Source: Silene latifolia (Eukaryota; Streptophyta; Magnoliopsida; Caryophyllales; Caryophyllaceae). From it: a DNA stretch of 64,000 bases. Location: the NCBI RefSeq assembly GCF_048544455.1, contig NC_133537.1, positions 18,103,541 to 18,167,540 of the forward strand, read 5' to 3'. The notes beneath the pieces are model-generated. The model was not told where the DNA came from, searched no databases, and was given only the letters and a program-made list of their open reading frames with translations. The translations under genes and the position numbers were made by a program. This document shows positions 22,960 to 35,853 of the stretch, piece after piece. Each line of letters opens with the position of its first letter. The first letter of the stretch is position 1.

Positions 22960-23310
22960 AGGTATTATCTTGTGTTTTTTTTCCAGTATAAGCCTTAGTA
23001 GGCTTTATCATTTTGAAAGCCTTAAATGACTTTTGTAAATATTTTTCTAATATTAATGAAATAGTATTATGACTATTTGTTTGTTTACTGTCATTAGCAT
23101 TCAATAATGTATGCTATATCAAAATGGACAACAATATTTCCTATGAACATTAGCAGTAAAATAAATGTTCCTTTAAAGGCATGATAATGGACATTCGCAG
23201 GAATACATTATATATGAACCTTTATTTGTACGAAATAAATTACCAATCTTTGTAGAGCATATTAGAATTGGATTACTGCATTATTGATGCAATAATATTC
23301 AATATACTTA
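22960..23310 (+). repeat. Internal direct repeat of the giant MULE (copy 1)
   Basis: This block lies between the F-box-like gene and the transposase. It recurs at 44985-45039 plus 51080-51310, where the second copy is split by an LTR element. Shared stretches include CAACAATATTTCCTATGAAC and AATAAATGTTCCTTTAAAGG. Confidence 0.85.
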
Positions 23311-23325
23311 CTTACTTAACTACTG

Positions 23326-26026
23326 TTGAAGCAGACAATGAGTACAAGTGATGCAACTACGTCTTCTTCTACAAATAACAGCTTTAAAATACCAAGGACA
23401 AGAATTGAAACATTAAATGCACTCCAGTACATTCCATTCTGTCCAGAGGAAAAGAAACCTAAAGTAGGACAAGTATTCGAAATGCTAGAAGCAACAGAGT
23501 TATTCTACAAAGAATATTGTACAATATGTGGGTTTACGCCAAGACTTGCAACAACAAAAAGGATTAAAGGCAATGAGTTACCAAATAGTTTTGTATTAAG
23601 GAATGTTGTCTGCAATAGGCAAGGTGTAAAAGAAAGTAGGAAAAGGAAGAGGACTGACATCGATCATCGATACTTCGAGAATGATGCGAACTCGATGTGA
23701 CGAGACATAAGCCGTGTGAGGCCGATTACAAGAATTGACTGTCGTGCATTAGTGCGGTTTAAATACCAAGAAAATGGAACTTATAGTGTTACCAGATTCG
23801 ATGAAGCGCATAACCATCCACTTGCTTCGCCTGAATCTACAATATTCTTGAAAGGAAACCGAAAAATGACAGAGGTACAGAAGCAATTTGTCACAAAGGC
23901 AAAGGTGCTAAAACTAGGTGGTGTGAAAGCCTATAGATGTTGGAAGGAGCTGTGTGGAGGTTACGACAACATTGGTGCTACTGAGGTTGATTTCAAAAAC
24001 TTTGTCAGGGACATAAAAACCTACATTGGTAATTTTGATGCGCAAATGTTTGTTGAAAATCTTATTGGGAGAAAAGACACATGCAGTTCATTTTACTTTG
24101 ATTTTATAGTAGATGAAAACAAGTGCCTGGCTGGAGTGTTTTGGGCAGATCCGATCTGCATAAAGAACTACATCTTTGTTCGGTGAGGTGTTATCGTGAG
24201 ATGCTACATATGGAACAAACAAATACGATATGGTGTTTGTGCCTTTCACAAGAGTTGATCACCACAAAAGGTGCATAACCTTTGGAGCTGGGTTGATAGG
24301 TGATGAAAGTATTGAGTGTTACACATGGTTGTTCAAGACATTTTTGGAAGCAATGGGCGGGTGCCAGCCGAGAATTATAATTACTGATCAGGACAAATCA
24401 ATGAAGTCGGTAGTCCCGGAAGTGTTTAAGGAGTCAACACACAGACTGTGCATGTGGCACATAATGAAGAAACTAAGAGAAAAAGTCAGTTATCAACTGT
24501 TTCAAGATGAGGATTTTAAGACCAGGCTCAATAGGTGTGTTTGGAACAACCAACTTGAGCCTGATGAATTCGAAGAACAATGGGGGAAGATAATGACTGA
24601 TTATCAACTTGTAGAACACGAGTGGTTTTCAGATTTGTACGATCTCGGGTAAAAGTGGATCCTGCCTATTTTAAAGATGTTTCCATGTCGGCTTGATGAG
24701 GGTTACTTCTAGGTCCGAGAGTGAAAACAGTTTCTTTGTGAGGTTACTCACACCTCATTTGACCCTTGTTGAGTTTTGGGTGTGCTATGAGAGTGCCTTG
24801 GAAGCACAAAGACACAAGCGGTCCAAGTTGAACAGTGACAACAAACACTCTGAAATCCCACGGAAAACAAAGTCAAACCTTGAAGTCCATGCTTCTGAAA
24901 TGTACTCGCACAACATTTTCAAAGACTTCCAAACAGAATTGGTTGCGGACTTTGTCCCGATTGCCGTTTTAAAGACGTGGAGAAGATTGATGAGACAAAA
25001 ATATATATTCTAACAGACTTGCAGATGCCAAATAAGTCATGGAACGTAGCATATTCACCGGATAACATGGAGATTACTTGTTCCTGTTCTATGTTTCAGA
25101 GAATGGGCTTGTTGTACAGCACGCCTTTGGATTCTACACAACCAAGATTTTCGAGAAAATACCAGAACAGTACATAATGCAAAGATGGACAAAAGCTGCA
25201 ATGAGTAAGCCTGTCTTTGATAAAGATGGCAAACTGATAGATGTCTCTCAAAAGTTTTTGACCAGGAAAAGTTTAGTCGAAAGTGGCAAGAGGTTTATTC
25301 TTGTGTCGGCGTAGCCGATTGTGATGATAACGACATGAAGCTTTTGATTGAAAAAGCGAGAGATAATAGATTGGATATGATTAATGTGAAGTGTTCAGCA
25401 AAGAAGAAAGACAAGATGAAAGAAATAGAAAAGTACGTGGGCTGCAAAATACCTGAGAAGTTGGTGATTCATGTTCCTAAAAAATCTAAAAACAAGGGTA
25501 GGACCAAGGGCAGGAGAATTGAATCACAAATGTTAAAAGCCCTAAAGAAGAGAGGAAAAGAGAAGAGGTACTGCAAAACATGTGGCCGCCAAGGACACAA
25601 CTCTAGGACTTGCAAAGAAACAAACCATCTGACAGGTATGTATAATTTGGTTTCTAGTTAAAGCATATTACATTAATGTTAAATAATTATTAAATTATAC
25701 AAGTATAGTGCATAGTGTTTACCTTACAAAATCATCACTCTTATACGGAGGCACATCAGCTCTTTGTGCAATGAACATTATGGTTGTTCTGAAGGCACAG
25801 ATGAGAATTTCAGCAATGTATATTTGGTTAACATTAAATGTATCAATTTAGTTGTTCATTTTGGCCATTTTCTCCTTATAAAATCTAATATTTAATTTAC
25901 ATTTTGTTGCATATTCACCAAAAACTACCATGAAGATGACAACGATGAAGGAGATGAATCTGATGATGTGGAGGACGACGATGAAGAAGATGAATCTGAT
26001 AACGAAGTGGAAGGTGCAAATTTTTG
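23326..26026 (+). pseudogene. FAR1-type MULE transposase, decayed
   Basis: Domains appear in the order of FAR1/FRS-like MULE transposases. The FAR1 zinc-binding domain (about 23500-23840) has FYKEYCTICGFTPRLATTKR, FVLRNVVCNRQG and FDEAHNHPLASPES. The MULE transposase core (about 24230-24650) has FTRVDHHKRCITFGAGLIGD, RIIITDQDKSM and HRLCMWHIMKKLRE. A SWIM-like segment (about 25068-25140) keeps ITCSCSMFQ but its CRHAF part now reads VQHAF. A CCHC knuckle, YCKTCGRQGHNSRTC, lies at about 25570, and an acidic C-terminal exon at about 25928-26026. The frame shifts or stops at least four times (near 23700, 24185, 24652 and 25100), so no working enzyme is made. In intact elements this protein binds the termini and cuts DNA. 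The neighbouring LTR element inserted 10 bp beyond its stop. Confidence 0.85.
25662..25925. other. Probable intron in the 3' part of the transposase gene
   Basis: AT-rich sequence between the zinc-knuckle exon and the acidic C-terminal exon. No other feature is seen. Confidence 0.4.
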
Positions 26027-26036
26027 ATTCAAGGAT

Positions 26037-27357
26037 TGTAACACCCCCATATCCAGAGGAGCCTTAACTAGGCCTTCCTTAGCATATAAGGGCATTACCA
26101 ACTCGGTTGCCCGAGGACAGTAATAATCAAATGTCGATAAAAGAACTATTATGTTATATTACAAGTGATTTAAAACCAACTGATGATACAAACGATACAA
26201 CTCAAAGACTACTCGCTATAACTATCAAATCTCGTGAGGACTTATCCCTGCACGGACTCCAGCTATCAACGATATCAACACCTTCTAAGACAGACTGCTC
26301 ACCATAAGGGATCACGGCAGACACATAAAACAAAAAGACAACCACACAAGGTCAGTACTGAGATAAGACACAATAATGCCAACAACATCTAACAATACAA
26401 TGCAACACAATCAGCCACACACAATCACACCCACTCCAGTCAATCTCCGTCACCGACTGTCCACTGGACCAGCCCTGCCAGTGGGGGACCGCAGCCGTAC
26501 CCACCAAATCCCCGCTCATCATACCGAGCGATAACCCTGTCCCATTAATGTGCACATCCCCTTCCGTGGCGGGTTCCATGAAGGGCGAAACTAGGGCGTG
26601 AAGCCACTCCCGCAAGTGACTCCACTCAGCCGAGAACGCATCTCGAGAACCAGAGACAAACAATCACAATCACAACATAACATCAACAACCGTCTGAATT
26701 AATCAACAATCGTATACACGCTGCCGCACAAACACAACCACAACACAACAACAACGACACGACGATCGACACACTAGACTATCTACAGAAACTGAGTAGG
26801 CGAACCTACCTTTAAGCAACTGCAACCAATCCATGCCAACATATGATATATCCAGCAACCAAGCAAAGCCTATAACCACAACACAATCATCTATTACTAC
26901 CAAACAAACCCTAATCGTAAAGACAAGGACGCGGATGATGATGACGACATACCTATGAGGAGAAACCCGGCAAAAGACCGCTACCCGACTCAAGCTATGC
27001 TCTCCTAAGGCACAAGGACCTTCAAAAGGCTTCCATGGAGGTTTTATGGTGAAGGGAAGGGAAAGAGGCGACCAAAGGATAAGAGGAATGAGGCGGAAAT
27101 GATTTGCGGATTTAACAAAACGCGATTAAAAACCCTCGCTGAAAACTCGATACTCGATCGAGTACCCCACATGCTTGATCGAGTGACCCCCTACTCGATC
27201 GAGTAACTACGCTACTCGATTGAGTATCCTCTACTCTATCGAGTACCACACATAACACGTAACCCAAGATAGTTTTGGCACGCACTTCTAAGAACTATTC
27301 CCGTTCCCAAGGTCAGTCAACGCTGGTTAAAGGGTCCCTAAAAGGGCGGGTATTACA
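26037..27357 (-). repeat. Left LTR (3' LTR in element orientation)
   Basis: Matches 32485-33804 almost throughout. Its right part contains a cluster of TACTCGATCGAGTA-like palindromes (27148-27245). Confidence 0.95.
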
Positions 27358-28774
27358 GTCTTCCCCCCTTAAAAGAACTTCGTCCCCGAAGTTCAACTCA
27401 CCTATCTTAACGCACAAGACACGGAAAAAAAACACGACATCACCATTCTTCCTACTTAAGTCATTACTCCCCTGAAATGCCATCCCCCAAGTCATCATCA
27501 TCACTGTCTAACGCTCTACATACATGTATATCGACTCTTGTCAGCTATCATATAAAACACTAACCTCGCACTGCAAACCAACACCAACAACGATCACCCA
27601 TCATATTACGGGATTACTTCATTTACTAGTAACAATCATCAACACGAAACACATCCCACATCAACCTGTCGCATGACTATACTACCATGTTACTCAACAA
27701 CGCGATTCTATTACGACACATTGCACCACAACTATCTCTTTATGACCGTCCTTTAAAACATACTATCACATACACTTCAACGCATGAATTACTCAACAAA
27801 CTAAGGTAGCCAATTACAACTTCGTACAAGCAAAGTGACCAAGGTACTAGAAAATTTAGTAATTAAACAACAAAACCTTATAAGCAAACAACAACATAAT
27901 TTCAAAATCAGCCTTTTTATTTTGCGACATTACTCTTCCCCTCTAAAAAGGAACTTCGTCCCCGAAGTTCACCACCAATATTACAACACATATTACCTAT
28001 TACTTGCATCATCACATAAATTAGAACCATATTATTTATTATGGACATTACTCACTAAGCCTATACTCGTTAAATTAGAAATCATACACAATCCACCGGA
28101 ATAACTAGCCGCCGTCGATAAAGCATGTTAATATCGTATGCACAAGCGTATGAAAAGATGTAACTCTGGCGAATAGATCGTAATATGGCGGATGTAATAT
28201 TAAAGCAACAAGAGACCATCACCACTCCCCTATTTGTTACGGATATGTATATAAAACTCAAGCACGACTTCTAACATATGAAATTAACGGTTCAAAGGTG
28301 TTACTACGCACTAATAACCACGTTAAACATCAAACTTGCAATTATAAAACAATTGAACACTTTTAATTTTTGAAAACTTCCTGTAACAGTACTACTCGAT
28401 CGAGTATGTAGTGGTACTCGATCGAGTGCCCTGCTACTCGATCGAGTGTCTTGGCTACTCGATCGAGTAGCCCTGAGATCAGAATGTCTCTTTTCTGCCA
28501 CACCTATAGCTACTCGATCGAGTACAGGGTACTCTTTCGAGTACCTATAGGTCGAAATTTTTGGGAAATCTGCCATAACCACACATATATATGCAAAATC
28601 GTCACATAACTTGAGTCGGAATGACCTCCCGACTCACAAAAGCCTGCAACAAAGTCAAGTAGTAAATCCGGCCTTATGGCCAAGCATACAAATCCGAAAA
28701 TAAAAGGTTCTAACAACCAACAACTACCAACATCCAAGACCAACAATCATAACAAAGATAAAGAAATAGGAGTA
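27358..28774 (-). other. Non-coding interior of the LTR element next to the 3' LTR
   Basis: The complement carries AACTTCGGGGACGAAGTTC just before the polypurine tract. It resembles the end of pol followed by the PPT in Tekay-type gypsy elements, and a second copy lies near 27955. A second palindrome cluster is at 28392-28545. No coding signal is seen. Confidence 0.6.
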
Positions 28775-30455
28775 TCACTCCTGCTGCTGCTGCTGCTCCT
28801 CCTCCATCACCTCATCACCACCACCATCACCTCTTAATGTGCCCGCTCCAGATGACCCAATCCCCGCATCAACTCCCGCTCCATCTCCTGGACCTGCGTG
28901 CCATGGGGTCAATCCACCATAGGGAAAGGACTGAGGCATCCCCCAAGCTAACTGATCCACTCCGTAAGAGTGGAAAAACCCACTGTAGTCCCCGACTCCA
29001 CTCCACCAAACCGGATGCGGTCCCTCGGTCCCAATTCCCTGAGAGTACGCCATCTCATGCATGTTTCGGAGTGTCAAGGTAGATGACACTCTCTCTGTTA
29101 AGTAGCTCGATCGCGTCTCCGGGGTGTCGAGGTAAGGGTAGCACGGGAAAGGGTGCTGCTGTGGTGGTGCTACCGGCCGTGGTCTGGTCTCAGCGGTCCT
29201 CTCTCTCACTCTACGGGGTCCTCTCCCCAACTTGGGCCTCTCCTCCCTGACCGCCGCGTTCTCCCCTTCTTCGGCTTGGGCATCACCTGGAGAATCACGT
29301 CATCGATGAGATAGGTCTGCAACTGGCGGGGCACGTCATCATCCTCCTCCTCCTCGTCGGAGTCAACATCTGTCACCACCGGCTCTAACGGCTCGGTCGG
29401 TGGAAGGTGCTCAGGAGCCGGGATCCCCATCCAACTCATCCCCCACACTCTCCAGGCTAGGCTACCGTCGGCCAAAGTTCTCAACCATTTCAGGTCAAGA
29501 TAGTAGTCACGGTCCATCGTAGGCACCAGTGTAGCCAGAGGCACATACTCCGCAGAAGCCTCAAAGGAGGTTAGCTTTTCAGCTAACCGAGTGGCGATAG
29601 CGCCACAACTCAGGTACCGGGAAGAGGCAGTAGCCATCAAAGCAAGGCTAGCGCAGACGATGGCAGGAGCATTGAAGACCACCTTCCTGGCCCGCTCCGG
29701 GTTCAAGTAGGACATCAAAAGTAACACCTTATGGTTGTTCAGCTTACTGATATCCGGTCTATCATAAAGGAGGTTCGAAAGAGAACGGAGAAAGACCCTC
29801 AAGGTAACATGCTGAACGTCATTAATCAACATGTTACTTGAGGTGGGAGCTGGCTTTCCGGTCAGACAAGGCATTAGGCGGCAGACACCGCACTCAACAG
29901 GAATATCAGTGATAGAGTCCTTGGGAGGCTTGGCCAACCCAAGGTGAGAAGCAAAAAGGTCCATAGTAAGCAAGAAAGCGTATTCATCATCAACCGAAAC
30001 TCGACGGTCTGGGCAGCTGGGTCATAGCTAAAGGAGCTCATAAACTCCAAAGTGAGAAAAGGGTAGGAATGTTTCCTCAGCCGGTACAACCCCGTAAAGC
30101 CCAAAGTCTCGAATATATGATGGACATCCGTCTCTATTCCCAAATCCTCCAAAAGTGTAGTATCTCTACACCTCGTCGGTCTCATTTTGCGTTTTAGCAA
30201 AGCTACAAAATGCTCTCTTTGTTTGAAATCTAAAAACACTACTGAGGGGTATTCCGGTACCACGGGTCCACTCCCCTCCCCAATCTCAGGCTGTATCACC
30301 CTGCCCCGTTTACTCTGACGGGTCCCTACGTTCGGTCTCGGCATCTGTTTCAGCATATAACTTAAACAAACTTGTATAGGCATGCGAAGCACATAATTCA
30401 TACATTTGAACTTTGAATGCAAGATAAGTACGCACGTCACCAACGAATTACCCAT
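28775..30455 (-). pseudogene. Athila-like ORF1 (gag-region) remnant of the LTR element
   Basis: Coding-like sequence on the minus strand resembling the ORF1 proteins of Athila-type and related non-autonomous gypsy elements (LGFTGLYRLRKHSYPFLTLE, MDLFASHLGL, LINDVQHVTLRVFLRSL, a DSDEEEEDDD acidic stretch and a basic PKPKKGRTRR tail). The region is broken and is treated as a fossil. The family assignment is from recall of the motif style and needs a profile search. Confidence 0.6.
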
Positions 30456-31352
30456 TTGATATGCAAACTCAGTTTATGGCCACTCATGTTCAAAAGTTGT
30501 GAAAAGTTTATCATGGTGAATACACATGCTTAACAAATTCCAACATCCTAGCATGATTCTAAGGTCACTCCATACACACTCCTAATAACATGTGAGGCAT
30601 TTGTACAAGCTCATGGAAAAGTAACTTAGGACATATCATCATCACCTTCAATATTAGAAACAAACAACTCAATTAAACCTGTCAGACGGTCTCTACAGCT
30701 GTAACTATTTTGACATATTCTTCCTCAATCATCATCACTACTATCATATTGAAGTTCAACCTTTACTTAGACAGCCATATACAACACCAAATTCCAAATA
30801 TAAATAACGAATTTCCATTTGGGGCACTTTTAAGACGGAGTTTTAAGGCAACTTTCTAAGGTGAAAATCATCAAAATTCATCCTTCAACACGTTGTAAAC
30901 AATGTATAGTACTTAATTCCATCATCTAATCAACCCAAATCAATTTTGATTTTTGTAAACCTTAGAAATTTCGGCTTTCATTGGGCAATTTCTAGCCTAA
31001 TTTACAGCAACTAATCACCAACATTCATGAAAGGGAAGCATGTGAATCATATTTCAGCAATTAAAAACAACAAATTGATCATATGAATCGAAGTTTCAGA
31101 TTATACAATCGATCTAACAAATTTAAAGCGACAAAAACATGTAAATAGGGAAGAAATCATACCTTGATTAAGTAGTAAAGTAAAAGAACGAAATCAAACA
31201 GAGAAAATAACCCCAAATTAACCACTACCAACACAAGAATATGAGAGATTATGAGGGTTTTGAGAGCTTAGGTTTCGAAATAAGAAGAAGGAATGAGAAG
31301 AATAGGAAGAAATAAGGGTTTTAAGAAACCCGTAAGATTATTGTCAAGATAA

Positions 31353-31520
31353 CCTACTCGATCGAGTGTCTAGGGTACTCGATCGAGTACCACCCTACTC
31401 GATCGAGTAGGCGCTATTTCGTCGAGTATCTGCAGAAATTTTTCCACATCCCGTGGTGGTTGGTCGAGTAAGGTCTACTCGGTCTAGTAAGTACTCGCAC
31501 TTGGTCAAGTATAGTTAGGT
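31353..31520. repeat. Palindrome cluster near the primer-site side of the LTR element
   Basis: Several copies of TACTCGATCGAGTA and variants (CTCGGTCTAGTA, TTCGTCGAGTA) are spaced by about 5-20 bp. Confidence 0.85.
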
Positions 31521-32484
31521 ACTCGGTCAGAAATACGAGATAAATCGAAGATTCCTGTAGAAACAACATCGCGTGTCGATTCCAAATTAAATTCGGAATT
31601 CGGCACTAATTATCACACTCGTTCACGCATTACTATCATTACTCAAGCATAACGTATCGTCTCAACAAATAAGGTGTATGTCACATTACGCTACACAAAT
31701 TACCCAACTCGGTTTACCTGCTACCGAATCATTCATAAGCATAATCACGTCATCATACTACACTTAAACTTATTTTACACCTTACTACCAAACTCGTGTT
31801 CACTTCAACTTGAATCATATAATTAACATTAATTCATTCTTTCATATATCATATAAATGCATACTCTTCATCACCAATTAATCTATCATGTTCCAAATTC
31901 AGTCATAAGCAAATCATCTTACACCAATCGATTGTCACGCAGCGGAAAAATTTCAACCAATAAACAAGGCATATACGCATTACTATATGCTATGTTTCAT
32001 ATTATAACTCAACAATTCCATAACTATCATCGTTGTAATTACGGTAGGGCTCATAAACTCGTATACGACTACCGTTATTATCAACACAAAGCAAACACCA
32101 ACATGTTCACTCTTCTATTATAGCACACTTTCACATTTCCACGCATTAACTCCACCTTTACTCACTAATTCCATCAACGATTACCATGCACGTCCCAAAT
32201 ACAACTATCACACCCCTATTAACTCTAACAAAGACTCAACCAGAGGTAGCTCTGACACAAATAGCATACACGTCGCATACAAACACAAGAACTCCACATT
32301 CTCATACCCTGTGACTGGCTTAAGTACCATGGGGCCAAGATTTTGAAATGAGGGCGCCTACTCACCCAAAATCTAGCATCAGCGGGGCTCCCATTATACA
32401 TACACCAGGTTCATTTTATTAGACTCACTACGTTCATTGTTTTCATTTGTTACAGGTTCCAAAATCGTCCCTCTGATACCACTT

Positions 32485-33804
32485 TGTAACACCCCCATAT
32501 CCAGAGGAGCCTTAACTAGGCCTTCCTTAGCATATAAGGGCATTACCAACTCGGTTGCCCGAGGACAGTAATAATCAAATGTCGATAAAAGAACTATTAT
32601 GTTATATTACAAGTGATTTAAAACCAACTGATGATACAAACGATACAACTCAAAGACTACTCGCTATAACTATCAAATCTTGTGAGAACTCATCCCTGCC
32701 CGGACTCCAGCTATCAACGATATCAACACCTGCTAAGACAGACTGCTCACCATAAGGGATCACGACAGACACATAAAACAACAAGACAACCACACAAGGT
32801 CAGTACTGAGATAAGACACAATAATGCCAACAATATCTAACAATACAATGCAACGCAATCAGCCACACACAATCACACCCACTCCAGTCAATCTCCGTCA
32901 CCGACTGTCCACTGGACCAGCCCTGCCAGTGGGGGACCGCAGCCGTACCCACCAAATCCCCGCTCATCATACCGAGCGATAACCCTGTCCCATTAATGTG
33001 CACATCCCCTTCCGTGGCGGGTTCCACGAAGGGCGAAACTAGGGCGTGAAGCCACTCCCGCAAGTGACTCCACTCAGCCGAGAACGCATCTCGAGAACCA
33101 GAGACAAACAATCACAATCACAACACAACATCAACAACCGTCTGAATTAATCAACAATAGTATACACGCTGCCGCACAAACACAACCACAGCACAACAAC
33201 AACGACACGACGATCGACACACTAGACTATCTACAGAAACTGAGTAGGCGAACCTACCTTTAAGCAACTGCAACCAATCCATGCCAACATATGACATATC
33301 CAGCAACCAAGCAAAGCCTATAACCACAACACAAGCATCTATTACTACCAAACAAACCCTAATCGTAAAGACAAGGACGCGGATGATGATGACGACATAC
33401 CTATGAGGAGAAACCCGGCAAAAGACCGCTACCCGACTCAAACTATGCTCTCCTAAGGCACAAGGACCTTCAAAAGGCTTCCATGGAGGTTTTATGGTGA
33501 GGGGAAGGGAAGGAGGCGACCAAAGGATAGGAGGAATGAGGCGGAAATGATTTGCGGATTTAACAAAACGCGATTAAAAACCCTCGCTGAAAACTCGATA
33601 CTCGATCGAGTACCCCACATACTTGATCGAGTGACCCCCTACTCGATCGAGTAACTACGCTACTCGATCGAGTAGCCTCTACTCTATCGAGTACCACACA
33701 TAACACGTAACCCAAGATAGTTTTGGCACGCACTTCTAAGAACTATTCTCGTACCATGGTCAGTCAACGCTGGTTAAAGGGTCCCTAAAAGGGCGGGTAT
33801 TACA
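32485..33804 (-). repeat. Right LTR (5' LTR in element orientation)
   Basis: Partner of 26037-27357. Its palindrome cluster is at 33596-33695. The tRNA-Met primer site lies directly outside it at about 32470-32483. Confidence 0.95.
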
Positions 33805-33834
33805 AGGATAGACATCCATAATATACACTACAAT

Positions 33835-34173
33835 AACATTCTTAAAGGCTTGTATGTACAATTCAATTTTACTGCCAAAGTACATTACTCTTATAGGGAA
33901 AGTATATTACATTTGTATTAAAGGATCATTATTGTTGTTCTGCAAGGAACATTCTTAAAGGCTTGTATGTACAATTCGATTTCACTGCCAAAGTACATTA
34001 CTCTTATAGCCAAAGTATATTACATTTGTATTAAAGGATCATTATTGTTGTTCTGCAACGAACATTCTTAAAGGCTTGTATGTACAATTCGATTTTACTG
34101 CCAAAGTACATTACTCTTATAACCTAAGTATATTACATTTGTATTAAAGGATCATTATTGTTGTTCTACAGGG
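33835..34173. repeat. Three-copy 113-bp tandem repeat
   Basis: Units begin AACATTCTTAAAGGCTTGTA at 33835, 33948 and 34061 and end with TTATTGTTGTTCT. They are highly similar. They lie between the LTR element and the 3' end of the first Ulp1 gene. Confidence 0.9.
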
Positions 34174-34409
34174 ACATCATCAACTTGATTGGAATTGTTT
34201 TCCCAGAGTACAATAATTTTAAGGCATTTTGCACAATAAACATTATTGTTGTTCTGCAAGAACATAATAAACTTTATTGAAATTTGTTTCCGGAATATAA
34301 CACTCTCTTGAATTAAATTTTTTTCAAACTTCAGGTTGCTCGACTCGCAGCTTCCTCAATATATGTTACATTACTGACACACATGTCCCAAACGAAACTA
34401 AAAAAGTTT

Positions 34410-35765
34410 TTATGGCTTCAATTCAGCATCTTCCTCATCTTCATCGTCGTATTCTTCCCATGGCAGTGGGTTTGAACGGAAATCCATTGCCTTCTTTAGT
34501 ACAGCATCAAAACATACATTGCCTTCTGTTGAAATCATATATGAAATGTATTTCTTCCACAGAATCAGTAGGGGAGCATCCTAGGAAAGTAAAGAAAACA
34601 AGGGGTTAGAACATGTACAAATGTGTACTGAATTATGTATTAAAAATAATTGTATTACTTCTGAAACTCACATCACCTTTTTTAAGCCCACAGGTCCAAT
34701 TTAGATTACCCTTAAATGTCTCCATATGTCTCATAACGTAAACACCACAATCAGTCTTGTTAGTGTTGTTTCTCCACTTCATCTTAGCAAGAATAGGCTG
34801 TAGTTTTTTGATGCGATCAACTTTTACCTTTGAAACACCGATGTCTTTCAAGTATTCTGCTAGAACATTACGCTGGCGGAGAAGGGGGGGAAGAAAACAT
34901 TAGTACACTAATAATTATGAGCTACAATATCACAAAAATAAGAAAATTAAGACATGCACAAAATTTTTGGGGAAGGTACACTCTATATAAAGTCATTGTA
35001 CATTCACAATAATGAATAGGAACAGCATGCAGTGCTGTTAAGCAAAAGAGAGCATAGAATCTTACAAAAGACAGTGGTCTATCGTGGAAAAATTCTTCTG
35101 GTTTTCCGTCATGATGCACATTATCAATGATGATGAACTTATACTTGTTGCTGTCAATGACTAGTAAATGGTAATGCCTTTTATATATAATCGGGAAGAA
35201 GAATGTAGATTTTAAAAGATTTAATTAGGCAACAAGCAAATTAAATATAACATGCAGAAAGAGTGTATATTGTCGATGCTAACCAAATCAATTCTATCTG
35301 GGTTAACCGAGAATTGGGTAAACTCTTCTTTCATTATATCCTTAATCACCATAAAATTTTCAACAGTGTCCAGTTCTCCTTGAAGCATCATCTGTATGCA
35401 AGACAAGTAAAGTTTCTGATGTTAATCAAGGGAAAAAACATTACAAAATTTACTTGATGAAATAAGTTTATATAAATATTTGACTTACACACACAGCTGT
35501 GGTGAAAAAAAACATTACAAAATTTACTTGATGAAATAAGTTTATATGGCTCTGAAGAGTTTCTTCTAGATTCCTTGGCATTCAAAAGTTTTGCCTAACA
35601 ATCGATCACATCACTCGTTAAATACTTAAATTGTCGTAGCGTTGCCATTTCAATACGCCGTAGAGAAATTTCACCCACATGCACAAGAAGTTCCCTGGTT
35701 CAGGACTACCAGTGTTAATCAAAACAGGATACAGAACATTTTAAATTTAAATATTGTACATTAGT

Positions 35766-35853
<88 letters not shown>

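Larger units (their letters stand above)
26037..33804 (-). mobile_element. Non-autonomous gypsy-type LTR retrotransposon (fossil)
   Basis: Two nearly identical LTRs of about 1320 bp (TGTAACACCC...GGGTATTACA on the plus strand) flank a 5.1-kb interior. A 5-bp target duplication, AGGAT, is at 26032-26036 and 33805-33809. Next to the right LTR is the complement of AAGTGGTATCAGAGG, a primer site for initiator tRNA-Met, and next to the left LTR the complement of AAGGGGGGAAGAC, a polypurine tract, so it lies on the minus strand. The only coding content is an Athila-like ORF1 region; no protease, integrase or reverse transcriptase is seen. It looks broken, with at least one break in the coding part. 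By eye the LTRs differ at roughly 2 percent of positions, so the insertion is young. It sits inside the giant MULE. Confidence 0.92.

Noticed and set aside
26352-26993. Frames of 96-103 codons inside both LTRs
   Set aside because: They occur identically in both LTRs, where promoter and leader sequence is expected, and have no recognisable domain.
27148-27245. Regularly spaced palindromes resembling a CRISPR array
   Set aside because: The genome is a plant nucleus, spacers are short and uneven, and the motif lies in LTR sequence.
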